Of a stretch of DNA of 64,000 nucleotides, positions 25,120 to 36,946 are shown piece after piece. Made by a program: the position numbers and the translations under genes. A model generated the notes under the pieces. The model was not told where the DNA came from, ran no database searches, and saw only the letters and a list, made by a program, of their open reading frames with translations. Position 1 is the stretch's first letter; the number at the start of each line of letters is the position of its first letter. Source of the DNA: Undaria pinnatifida (taxonomy: Eukaryota > Sar > Phaeophyceae > Laminariales > Alariaceae); the NCBI GenBank assembly GCA_012845835.1, contig JABAKD010000016.1:8453919-8517918 (forward strand), in the 5' to 3' direction.

Positions 25120-25520
25120 GCGGTATATACCGCCGGTACTGCCGGTATATATATTCAAATGTGTGCCCGTACCAGTACCGGTACCGGTACAGACTTTCGT
25201 ACCGGTACCGGTACAGACTTTCGTACCGGTACCGGAAACTTCGGTAAGTTCGGTACGACATCAATACCGGTACCTGAAACTTCGGTAAGTTCGGTACATA
25301 CTGGTACCTGATTCTTCGGCAAGTTCGGTACGACATCAATACCGGTATCGGCGGTACCGGTACAAACTTTCGTACGGGTGCCGGACACTTCGGTAAGTTC
25401 GGTACATCTCCAATACTGGTACCGGACACTTCGGTAAGTTCGGTATGACGTCAATACCGGTATCGGACACTTCGGTAAGTTCGGTACGACATCCATACCG
25501 GTACCGAGAATACGGGTGCC
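25120..25520 (+). repeat. Right subterminal repeat array of the hAT element
   Basis: Seven to eight imperfect units of the same ACTTCGGTAAGTTCGGTACG type as the left array, in direct rather than inverted orientation, plus two copies of ACAGACTTTCGTACCGGTACCG near 25190-25235. Confidence 0.8.
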
Positions 25521-25546
25521 GTACCGAACACACCCTTGCTATTATT

Positions 25547-27471
25547 TTCTTTTCTTTTACAATCTCTCACACACCAGAACCGCGGAGAATAATGCTTCTT
25601 GCTGCTGTAGACTGCTGTGGGTTATTTTTTGCTCAATTTTTCCAGAAAAATTCATGTGCCTAATGTGCCTGGGGGTAGCTTGTTTTTTTGCCGATTAAAC
25701 ACAAGGTTAGGCATCATGTAGTGGTACGTGGACTGCTATCAATAGCTGTTGTAGAGAAGGACAGCTGTGACAGAACCAGCATCGACATAATTTGTCTGGG
25801 CCGTCCATCCACAGCAGTACCTTCATTTTCGATACACCCGGATCAACTAAATTGCAGTGTAGCTGCATGCTCTACCGTTTGGATGCGGGCGAACGCACGG
25901 GGGTGCAAAACGCACAATCAGCAGCCTCTTGCGTCAGCCTTCGTCCGAAGGGGAACCTTGAACCTTGTAGTCTAGATCTATACTGTACACAGTACTGTAC
26001 ATAGATAACAGACTTTGAATCCTAGAGCCGGGTATGATGCTATACTCACATCATAGCATTGCGTTACAGATATACCCTGGTACAGGGGACGCTGGGTATG
26101 TGATTCGTTCGTTGAAACAACACACCGGTTTGGTTGGTTGGGGCTATACATGATACCTGTTGCGCAGGCGTTTGGTACTACTGTTAGCAGCGCAAGTGCG
26201 GCCGGGCATGCCTAAAGCAGTCTCGCACTAAGAGTAATGTGTCTATGTCTGCGATCTGCGCGCGATGTGCGTGGTGCCAAATTTGGTGCTACAGCTGCAC
26301 CACAACGCTACATTCCCGTCGTCGCGCAACGTCCGACAAGATGCTGTTGCTATGGTGCCTACTGACTCAACGAGTACTGCTGCTGTCACGGTTGAATTGG
26401 CACCACAACAGCAGCAGATCAGAGCAGCACAAAACCTAGTCCAGCTGTACGAGTTCCACCAGCATGTACTGCCATACCGTTCGCCGTCACAGCGCCGCCC
26501 AGTTCTAGCTTCGTACGGAGCGCGCGTCGATTGTATCGTATCAGGTACAAGTCGTTAAAAAAAAAGCAAAAATGTAAAATGTCATCACACCTCAGCAGCA
26601 AGGTCGATCTCCATCGGGTCATCGGCAGACGACATGGTCGCAGGGATCGAAGTACCACCGAAGCGCGCTTTGCTCTCTCTTGCGCTTTAGACGCCACCCG
26701 GCCGTCCGCTTTGCCGGTCCCTCGCGACGATACCCTCGCTCCCGAAGATATCCCTTCAGCCACCCCAAGCTTGCTTGGAGCTTTGCCGCCCAGTAGCTTT
26801 GGAGCTTTCGAAAAATCGACGAAGCTGCAGCGTAGAGCTGTAAGGTTTCCTTGAAAACCGACGCTGAAAACCTTGACTCGGAAGAGGCGCGGACGAGTCA
26901 GGAGGGGTACTGTTATCCCCCGTCAGTCGAGGCCGGGTGCTCTAGATAGACGGCTATGTCGCTGCCTCGCTGTGAAAGGTGTGATCTCGATTATCGATTT
27001 CAAACATGTTCCCGCAAAAAAATGGGGAGTTGCACACCATAGTTACGGATTACGGTTCTGTCAGATTGAGATTTGAAATCCGTGAGATCCTCTCGACGAA
27101 GCTTCGTGCTTCAGCTTGGTGTGGTGTGGTTTTGTGTGGTACTGCACTTGCGGCTCTTAGCGGTATCACTGCCGAAGGGAGCTCGTGCGTCGGGCCTAAG
27201 CAAGTCGTTCGTGAGGCACTTTGTAGGTGAAAATCGAGCTTGATAAATTCAAATTTTACGAAAACATCGCACGTACCAGGTACCAGTGTCGACGTACGAG
27301 TAGCAAGTATCGGTAGCCTGCTCGTGCTCGCAGCCTTGACGTCTACGAGTACAGCTGTAGCAGGGTAGCATTAGCACTATCAGTTGCGGCACAGGAGCAA
27401 CGTGAATAGAGGGGTTTTCCCGCAGCAGGCACAGTCCTCAACCTGCTCGCGCCGAGAACTACGTAAACGTC
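25547..27471. other. Intergenic region upstream of RAD54
   Basis: No exon recognised on either strand. It should contain the RAD54 promoter and 5' UTR. A short palindrome, 'ctgtacacagtactgtacatag', lies at 25981-26005. Nothing else supported. Confidence 0.4.
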
Positions 27472-30400
27472 ATGGAATTCACTTGCCTATGGTCGAAGGA
27501 CGCCCAGCAGAAGAAGAGGAAGAGGTGGACAGACGGCATCGCGCGATTCTCGCCTGGCACTGGGTTGCTCAGCTTGTGGGACCAGGTGAGCAGCGCCGTG
27601 GTTGGCCCAAGCGTCTCACGCCTCACGTCTCACGCCTCACTACCCTATATATACCGGTATATGCCAGTCTGCATGCAGCAGTAGGCTGTCTTCCCGACCC
27701 CCCCCCCTCCCGACACCGAGCATGACGATGAGGACCTCGGCGGCGGTCGACGTCACAACGCTTTATCCTCGATTTCTTATCATCCACGAGAATATGACTG
27801 TTTTCGTCAAGGTATTACCGTGTTTTCGACAATTGCCATTTTCTCCCTGTCATGCTGCTGTTGCTTCTGCTGCTATTGCCGCTACTGCTGCCGTATTATC
27901 TTCGTCGAACCTGTTCCGCCGCCCCGTTCCTGTCTCTCTTTCGCCTATTGTACCTACCGCTGCTGACCCTCCTTTCTTGCGTTCCTCCGTACGCCACCTG
28001 CGCACGCGCCCACAACCCGACGCCGCTCAGGACGATTCCACGAAGATTTCCTCCATGCGCCTGAAACCCGACGAGGCCGCCACCATCCTGCAAGCAGATG
28101 GTGACGAGGCACGAGTAGGCGGTGTCAGCATCCAGATTATGGCCAAAATCAGCCAGCAACCGCAACAGCAGCCGCAGCAACAACCACCACAATCAGGGCA
28201 ACAGCATCAACAAGGTCAACCCAGCACTACCCAACCCTCACTACCGAGCAACAAGGGAAATGCGATCGAGGAGCAAGGCGTCCCCGGAGAACCCCGGAAA
28301 GCCGCGAACGCTCAGGAAACGGGGGCAAAACGCACTACATCGCCTCCGCTAGGGAGAGGCAGAATGGTCGCCACCGGCTCCAAGGGCGATGCACAACTTG
28401 CGCGGTTGGGCCCGGCAGGTGCCGGGTTCAGGCGAGGGGGGCAAGTCGTGGGTACATCGCCTACCTCGGCTAACCTCGCCGGCAGCCGTGCCGGCGACAC
28501 TGGAGCACCGACGGTAGTTTCTGAAGCGACCGAGATTCTTGAAGCAATCGATCCTCCTGCTGGCAGGCCCCGGTTCGGCCTCGGCGGCCGTCCAAGTGCG
28601 GGTCTGAAGCGGCGCGTTTTCAAGCCCCTGGTGTCTAGGCCACCGGCGAGGGTAACGGCAACGGTATCAGCGCCGCCGCCGAAGCACGGTTTCACGAATG
28701 ACCTTGACCTTACCCCGCCTTCGCCGCCCGAAAACATGGGTTCCTTTCCCAGCGCTCGACAGGCCGCCGTCACCACCGCCGCCGGGTCCAGCGCCGGAAA
28801 CGGCAATCGGGTAGCGCTCGGGGGCGCCGGGAGAGGCAGGGGCGGGGCACGGCGGTTTCACGCCCCTCGGCAGTCGAGAGATTCGGCGCCATCGGGCACA
28901 AACGCCGGAACCGATACGGGCCCGCGTGTCACTAGCAGACCGAGCTTGGTCGCCGCTTGTGGCCATCAAGGAACAGGTCCCCTCGGGGGATGGAGCGGAG
29001 GAGCACCGGGCGGCCGTGCGTCGGCCGGCGGTGGCGGTGGCGGAGGCGGGGGCGGTGGTAGTGGCGGTGTGTCGCGCGTTGTCGTCGACGCCCTGGCCCC
29101 GAGGCCCCCCCCCCCTTGTCGCAGCGCTAACTCGGCCGTGAATCAGGAAGATTTGGTCCTGGAGTGGACCGGGGGGGATTCACCGCGGCCCCTATTGGCC
29201 GGTACTTCCCTGGCGCGAAGACTGCACCCTCACCAGAGGGAGGGACTGAAAGTGCTGTGGGAGTGCCTGGCCGGGCGAGGCGGGTGAGACGAAAGATAGA
29301 TGCTAGGCGTCTGTACAATGTGTCCTTCGAGTTCGTGGCAAAGGATTTTCATGCGTTATTTGCGGGCGGGTGTGCTAGGAGGGCGCGCGGATGTGTGGGC
29401 GGTTGGTTTGTGAGGGAAGGGGGGGAAGGAATGCTGCTGCAAGCATCATCTTCAAGCATGTCGGATACCGCTTACTCTGTCGGCGTTGACGCGACACCTC
29501 TTACCATCAAGAATATCTCGTTGCGCGGTTTAAAGGGTGCGAGTCGATATATGAGCCCTCTTCGTGGCTTCAAGTCAGGGTCGGCCCCTCACCATCTTGA
29601 CAATGCCCCCCCTCCCACGTCTGGACGTTGCCCCCCTACCCCCCCCCCCCCCGGCGCTCTTCGTAAGCAGGTACGAGGGCCGGGGGGCTATACTCGCGGA
29701 CGAAATGGGACTCGGGAAGACTGCTACGGCCATTGCGCTGTGCACGTGCGTGCTGCGGCACCGCAGGGCGGAATGCCGCAAGGCCGTCGTGGTGTGCCCT
29801 TCTTCTCTCGTGAAGAACTGGGCGAACGAGGTAACTCAACAGGCAGGCGGATAGACAGACATCCCTCGTATCGCGGAATTTTCCCCGAGATTCTTGCAGG
29901 GCAAGCGACTACCTTGCGCTCACGCGCGAGATGTTCGCCGCCAGCTTGCCAGCGGTAGATAGCGAGAGTCCGCCCCCCCGCACTGCTCCTCGCCCAAAGG
30001 AAATCTTGCCGGTTAGTTGTCACACATAGCTCGTACTGTTGTTCAGAGGGAGTGGTCGCCTCCTGTGCTTGTTGTCGCGTGCTTGTCACCCGCCCCGTGC
30101 TCCGTCCCTCTCTTGTGTCTGTTGTCTCGCTTTTCGAGGGCAACATTGCGCACGAGTCTGCAGTAGATTTATCTCCCAACCGCAGCGTGAGCATTAAGTT
30201 TCTTATTCTGAATTAAATGGAGCTCTGATGGGTGTACTTGGGCTAAGGTTCAACCAATTATCGTTCTCCGTGTATGTATGATGCCTATTTCAGGTGTCGG
30301 ACCAGCCGACGGGTTTTCAATCGACCAGCGCGTCACTGACGTTCCCACTCGCCCCTGTCATTTCCAGCCACCCCCCCCCCCCCGACACCTCCCAGTGCAT

Positions 30401-33400
30401 CTACTCTCCCCCTCCCCCCTCCCCCCCCCCTCACCTTCGGGTTGCAGTACCGGCGCAATAGCACTCAAACCGGCGTTCATAGCTTCTCTTCGTTTGGTGC
30501 TATCGTTTTGAACTTCGGTCCATCATGCGTTTATTGAATCTCGCGTCACCGCCCCCTTCCGCCCCCAACCCCACGCCGATTTCTCTCGCTCCGTATGCGC
30601 GCTCTCCGCAGTTCCGCAAATGGTGTCCTCTCGGAGGGGGCGCCGTCGCGGTCGACCAGGCGGGGGCTGCGGCCGCCCAGCTCGTGGCGGACTTCAAGAT
30701 AGGGTCGCCCGTGCGCTACCCTATCCTCGTTATCAGCTACGAGCTCTATAGGCGAGTTTTTCCGTGTTGCCTCGGGGCGCAGTGCCCGCGTGGGCCGATA
30801 ACGACGACCAAATATCGTGCTAGGTCTCTGAGTAACCGGGTCGTGCTGCACGCACTCCTGCTCGCCTACGTTGACGCAATTTGTCTGCTGAGGGGTCCCT
30901 TGTCTGCTCCGCTTTGCTTTGCTTTGCGCTCCGAACGGCGCGGCGCTGCAATTTCGTCTGTGCGCGCGTACATACGTGAGCCTGCGGATGGAGAGGTGGT
31001 TCAGTCACGCAATGCTCACCCCGTGTATGCTGCACTGGCTTGCTCCTTCTGCAAGGCAGCTGAGCTCTATGGAACCCTTGACGGTCGTCATTTTTTGCGG
31101 AATAATTTGCTTCGGCACAAACTCGTGCTGTGCCCCGGAAACTTTTGTGTTTGCGTTTTGGTATTCCCACACGAAGCCAGCCGCGATCGCAACCGCAGCG
31201 GAATGGGTCACTAGCTTACATCGTAATTCAGCGCAATCTAAAGTAGCACCTCTGCACCCCTCTCCCCTCTCCCGTATTACGTCATCGCCTGCGAGGGCCC
31301 AAAGCGTCAGAGGAAAACACGTCGTACGCTTAGCATCGCGTACGCATAGAACGCCTTCCCCCAAAACATGTGTCCACTTGCCTGACTGCAGATGTCAAGG
31401 GCGGTTCTTGTCAGAGTTTTTGTGCACCGCTGACTTACTGCGAATAGAGGGAATTTGTATCGGTTCTCTACCTAGTCACAGTGTAGGATCCGTCTGGTGC
31501 AACCTGAGCCAATGAGCATCAATGCATGTAGATAATATGTCAAAGAGTATTGTATGAAAATGTGCGCAACTCTGTGAATGGCAGGAATCACAGCAAGATA
31601 GTCAACACCACGGAGGGGCTGGGCCTCCTCATCGCGGACGAGGGGCATCGCCTGAAAAACTCGTCGGAGACGAAAACTACGAGAGCTCTAAAAGCCTGTC
31701 CCGCCGTGATGCGCCTTGTCCTGGTGAGGTGTTCACGAGGAGGTGTTGAACCTCCATACAGATCCACAGTATACCGACTGAGGGTGCGCTCCATTGTAGC
31801 CACAGCAGTTTTTAACCGGAGCCGACAAGCCGCGTTCTTTCTGGGTGACACCCGAATGCCGGAAGCGGGCTAGATACGCCTTTTGGCCGCATCTGACACG
31901 TAGCCGCAGCACTGCAGTAGAGCCGCCTGTCTGCGAGGATAGCCTCCACCGTCTCTCACCCTACCTTTTTGCTGATGGTGTCGGAGAGGCAAATTTTCTT
32001 TCCGAAACCAGGGCATAATTTTCTTCCCTTTCACCCGCCCCCCCCCCCCTGTTCTATCGGGGCCGATTGCCCCGCAGCACAGGCGCACTGGAGCAATGCG
32101 ACACGCTCGACTCCCAGTCGTCCCCCGCTTGTGGTTCGCGGCAGCCCTGGTCTGTCTCTCTCCGCGCGAACAAGTGCCGGCATTGTCCGCTTCAATTGCC
32201 ATACCTCAAATCATCGTACACATGTATACCACACTACCGCGATTACGTATTTTTTGCTTTGGCCTCGCAGACGGGCACTCCGATGCAGAACGACCTGGAC
32301 GAGTTTTTCGCTGTGGCAGACTTCGCCAACCCTGGCCTGCTAGGCACCCTCAAGAGCTTTCGGTCCAGGTGATTCACTTGTCGGTGTAGGACCTGGGTGG
32401 CCCATCCACCTATTAATTCCCACGTACTCACCCACCCCCACCCACCCACCTACCCACCCACCCGTCGCTCGCCCGAAGAGAGGGAGAGCGGGTTCGGTGC
32501 AATGGGAAAATGTTAAAACAGAACACGCCGACGTATTGCGTAACGATGCATCGCCGCCAAGAAGAAACGTCCCGACCGCGCTACCGTGCTGCGTCTACTA
32601 GTAGACGCGAGGTTTTCATGCACAATTCGCCTTCCCGGAACATTGAAGACGCCCCTTCCCCACCGCCAAATCCACCCCCGTCCTCCCCTCGATCGACCCT
32701 GCGCTATGTGCAGGTACGCCCGCCCAATCAAGGCGGCGTGGGACCGAAAAGCGAGCTGGGATGTCGCGGACCTGTCAGCGGAGAGAACGCGCGAGCTCGG
32801 GGAGGTATGGTTCACGCCCGTACCGCAGTGCGGTCGCTCCGTGATGGACCGAGCCGTTTATCTCTACCGTCTTTGTTTTAACCTCTTTGGAACTGTGTAC
32901 ACGTTTTCGGGGACAGGCTACTGGCAGTTGGTGAGGGAGGGATACATTTTTGCGTCTGTGAAAAGGGTTAAGGCCTTCACAACTACAGAGAGAAAAGGTG
33001 AAGAGAGCATACTTGATGTATGATGCTTTCAACATCGGCCATTCGAGGCAACACGCGCTGTGTGACTGCGGGAGGTCACATTTCGTCTCAAATAACTATT
33101 GAATATATTTTGCGATGCTGTGGGCTCATGGAGATGGTGGGTTGTACAGCACTTATCATGTTTTTTCCGCCACCATACCGTAAGGGTTAAGTTGATCGCG
33201 ATGAGAGCGGTGAAATGGTACGAGTGCCTTATACCTGTGTTCGGAGTTGTGGCAATAGTAGGAGGAGCTGTATGCCGAATGAAGACTCTGATTTCGACAC
33301 CGAAGAGGCGTAACTTGAGAGAACTTCGGTGTCTTTCCCGTTATTCGCTCAACTAACGCGCGTCAACCTTGGAATTTGCTTTCCCCCACCCCCTCTGCTT

Positions 33401-36400
33401 CTGCTTCCTCGTCCCCCCCCGTCCGCTCCTCGTTTCCTCTCGCATCCTCCCACCTAACCGCGCCATCGTACAAACGCACACCCCCTTTCCGAAGATCACG
33501 GGAAAGTTTGTTGTCCGGCGAACCAAAGACGTCATACGAGGCTCCCTGCCCCCGGCCTTGGAAGTGGTGATCTTCTGTCGGCCGTCGCCGCAGCAGCTGT
33601 CGCTGTATGAGGCTTGCGTTGCTACCTCGGGCGCGCGGGCCCTTCTCGTTGACATTCTGGGCGAAGAGCTTGATTCAGATGATGGAGGACAAGAGAAAGG
33701 TGTGGGCGCCACGCGTCACCTTTCCGCGGGTCTGCGGGGAGTGCTGCCGCTCATCTCCTCACTCCGGAGGCTGTGCAACCATCCGGACCTCGTCGCGGGA
33801 AGGGACTCTCAAGACGGAGCCGACAGTATCGGTGGCGGTGGCGGCGGTGGCAGCGGTGGTGATAGCAGCAGCTGTGATATAATTGTGGGTGATGGTAGAG
33901 GAACTCTACGAGAAGATCTCGACGACGATGATGGCGACGGTGACGACGGTGGCGACAGCAGTAACGACGTTTGGTCGGATGCCGAAGAAGCGGTAGGAAA
34001 ATTACGACCTCTTTCAGCGAAGAAGAAGGAAAATAACGCCGGGGTAGCAGTACCAGGAACAGCAGTGGCAACCGACGCAAACGGCAAGGGGAGCGGGCTG
34101 GCGTATAGCGGTGGACGAAAACCTGTGCGTGCGTGGAAGGTGCCTCGCGGCAGCGGAGCAGCAAAAGCAAATGCCCCGGTAGTAACGCGGGTTAATACCG
34201 CAAAGAACACATCGAAACTGGTTGCAGCTAGCGCGGAACCGCCAAAGTACGAGACAGAGGCCTCGGGAAAGGTGGTGGTCTTGGAGGCGCTGCTGAAGAC
34301 GGTGCGACGAGCGTACCCCGGCGACAAGGTGCGAACGCTCCGTAGTAGCGTATAGAAGTCTGTACGACCCTGGTAGGAGGGAAGGGGAGGAATTGATGGC
34401 TGTTGTCCCAGCAAGTGTGTGTTCGTTTCTGTTGTTTCTGAGGGTTCGGGCGCTTGCTCTCGGCTTCCCTCTTAGGAGCGGTACAAAGGGAGGGGGGGAG
34501 GGGGGGGGGTGTATTCATTTCATGCACAAGGCCATTGTCGTTAAGAGCATAGACACCCGCACCCCTACAATGTTGGGACGGAGCACGTCGGATTTTTCGT
34601 GCCCTCCAACCGGAGCGTCCGCGAGCAAAAGGCACGGGCCCCGGCCCACCATGAACTCCACGCTTAGACCCACCTCGGCGCCGCGAAGACTCTCACTATA
34701 CGCTCGTTTTAGTAATTTACCCTGCTGCACAAATTAACTCCCCCTAATTCCAAACAATTCCCCCAAAAAAAATAGGTGCAGTTCAGGGATTAACCCCCGC
34801 CCCCCGCTTCCGCCGTGTCTTCTGACGCACTCCAACAACCTCTCGCTCTTTCGCCGGCAACGACACGCGGCAGGTGGTCATTACGTCTAACTTTACGTCC
34901 GCCCTGGACGTTCTTGGCTGCCTCGCCGAGCGTAACGACTGGGGTTTCCTGCGGTTGGACGGCGGTACGTCTTCCAACCTGCGGCAGTCTCTCGTGGACC
35001 GTTTCAACAAGGCCTCGCCGAAGGACTTGTTCCTGTTCTTTCTGTCGGCAAGGGCAGGCGGCGTCGGGCTCAATCTGTGAGTATTCCACGGAGTATTCCG
35101 GGTTGATTCTGTAGAGTCCGACTGGGCGCGGTGAATTTAGGATACATCAAGATGCCGCGCATTGACTGCATCAGCAGTTTGTTCCCGTCTTGTTTCCCCC
35201 TACGTTCCGCCTCGCCTTCCGTCTGTCTCGTACCGACAAAACGCTGACGACGCCTCCCCCTACTTAAATCAAGAAGAAATGGTCAAGAGATGGCACGAGG
35301 TTCGACCGGACGAGACAGTAGGCCAACGAGAAGCAGCGCCGCGATGCGCCGACACCCGCGTTTGTTCCAGAAACCAAACAGACGGGTGCTTTCTCCGCGC
35401 GGGCTTTCTCGCGGGGGCAAATCCACACGTTGTAGTGAGCGTCTCGTTCTCTGAGCGCCTGTTAGGCGATGAGAGACCGAGATGCAATACGCGTGAGGGA
35501 TCCCGACGACTCCGCCCTTCGATCGCTGCGCGTTGCCCCTCGTGTCTGAGCAACGTGGCTGGTGATAATAAATAATAAATACGTTAATACCGATTTGTCG
35601 CTCCATCGGCACTGGCAGGGTCGGAGCAAATCGCATCGTTCTCTTCGACTCGGATTGGAACCCGGCCACCGACGAGCAGGTGAGGAGGGGGGGGAGGACG
35701 GATGGGTGGGGTGTCATTGGTGTCCTTGCGCGGTGGAGTGGGCTCGTGGGCTCGCGTCCGCATGCAGTGCGCGGAGGTAATTCGGCCTGAACTGTTTTAT
35801 TTTTGTCGCGTGAACTTTCAGGCCGGTGTTTTTCACTCGCTTGTGAGCGGGAGGCTGACGTTCGGCCGATATTAATAGCTGTGTATTCGCTGTTTCTCTT
35901 AAACTCTTAAGGTTGTTGGGCACTCCGGACCAACATCGGGACCAGCGCTTGTTCGAAGCCCTGATTCGAATCGCGATACAAAGGGGATACCTCCCCCCTT
36001 CCCCCCTCCGCTGACATGAATCCTTCCTCCAATACGACAGGCGATGGCCCGCGTGTGGCGGCTGGGTCAAACGAAGGAGGTGTCCATGTACCGCCTCCTC
36101 TGCACGGGAACGCTCGAGGAGAGCATTCTCCAACGCCAGATATTCAAGGGGGCACTCTACGACCTCATCCACGACTCGAACGACCCCTGCTTGTCGTCAA
36201 GCAGAGTAGGCAGCACCTCTTGTGGCACAAACGGCGACGACGACGACGACGGCAGACCAGGAGAGCGCAAAGGTCGACGCCCATCCGGGGGGGATGCAGG
36301 TCACGGTCGTGGTGGTGCGGCCAATGGGGGGGCGGCGGCAGAAAGCCGCGGGTTCAGCCAGGAAGAGCTGAAGGAACTGTTTGTCCTCAAGAAGACAACC

Positions 36401-36946
36401 AACAGCGACACGTATGACAAGCTCAAGCGAAGGCTGGCAACGACAACGACGATGGCAACGACTGCGCCTCCACGGGACAGGAGCTGTAGCAGTCGCCGCT
36501 TTCAGGACTCGCCTCTCATTCTCCGCGACGGGAGAACCAACAGCGGCGATGGAGGCTCATTCGCCTCTGGATCGACGCCACCGACCGCTTCCGGTGATAT
36601 CGACTGGGAGATGGAAGAAGCCGAATCGGCTGCTGATCCCACCCTTGTTGACGAGAGGTGGGAGGCGTACGGGGGGCCGTCAGACGTTTCGGACAAGGCT
36701 CTGCGGTGGGCATTGGAAGAGAGCTGCGCAGTCACAGGAGGTGGTGGTGATGGCAAGCGAAACGCCAGCGCAGTCGCCGGCCACGTGGTTACGTTTGTTC
36801 GTGAGGTCTTGAGGGGTGGGGGGGCAGCAGCACCCCGTCGTGAGAATGGCGCCGATCGCAATCCGGTCGCGGCGCAAAGAAGTAGGGAGCGATCCGATTG
36901 CAAGAGTGGCGAGGGGATTGGAGGTGAGAACACCCCGCCAGTTTGA
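27472..36946 (+). CDS. RAD54: RAD54-type SWI2/SNF2 DNA translocase with N-terminal ZGRF1-like (DUF2439) module, 11 exons
   Basis: Recombination motor that remodels DNA and stimulates RAD51 strand exchange in the nucleus. Exons: 27472-27585, 28031-29283, 29671-29830, 30612-30751, 31585-31723, 32271-32368, 32714-32804, 33495-34328, 34874-35076, 35619-35679, 36041-36946; all in phase, about 1332 residues. Residues 1-80 ([20 protein letters not shown], then LLSLWDQ, then [13 protein letters not shown]) match the DUF2439/ZGRF1-like pattern. A ~340-residue Q/P/G-rich linker follows. Helicase motifs: [18 protein letters not shown] (I), [11 protein letters not shown] (Ia), [10 protein letters not shown] (II), [12 protein letters not shown] (III), [33 protein letters not shown] (V), ARVWRLGQ (VI). 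The C-terminus [12 protein letters not shown] resembles animal RAD54. An acidic/Gly low-complexity insert of about 150 residues sits between the helicase lobes. Intron 4 appears to be GC-AG. The ATG is chosen because the domain starts at once after it. Confidence 0.95.

Larger units (their letters stand above)
24087..25538. mobile_element. Non-autonomous hAT-type DNA transposon with perfect TIRs and 8-bp TSD
   Basis: The element begins CAAGGGTGTGTTCGGTACGG and ends with its exact reverse complement, a 20-bp perfect terminal inverted repeat. It is flanked on both sides by CTATTATT (24079-24086 and 25539-25546), an 8-bp target-site duplication. A CARGG-type terminus plus an 8-bp duplication is diagnostic of the hAT superfamily. 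At 1452 bp it is too short for a hAT transposase of 600-800 residues. Both subterminal regions (24120-24450 and 25120-25520) are built from repeated units of about 40-55 bp containing ACTTCGGTAAGTTCGGTACG and ATCAATACCGGTACCG, in the same orientation at both ends. An intact TSD and matched TIRs suggest recent movement, which would require a transposase supplied in trans. Confidence 0.93.
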
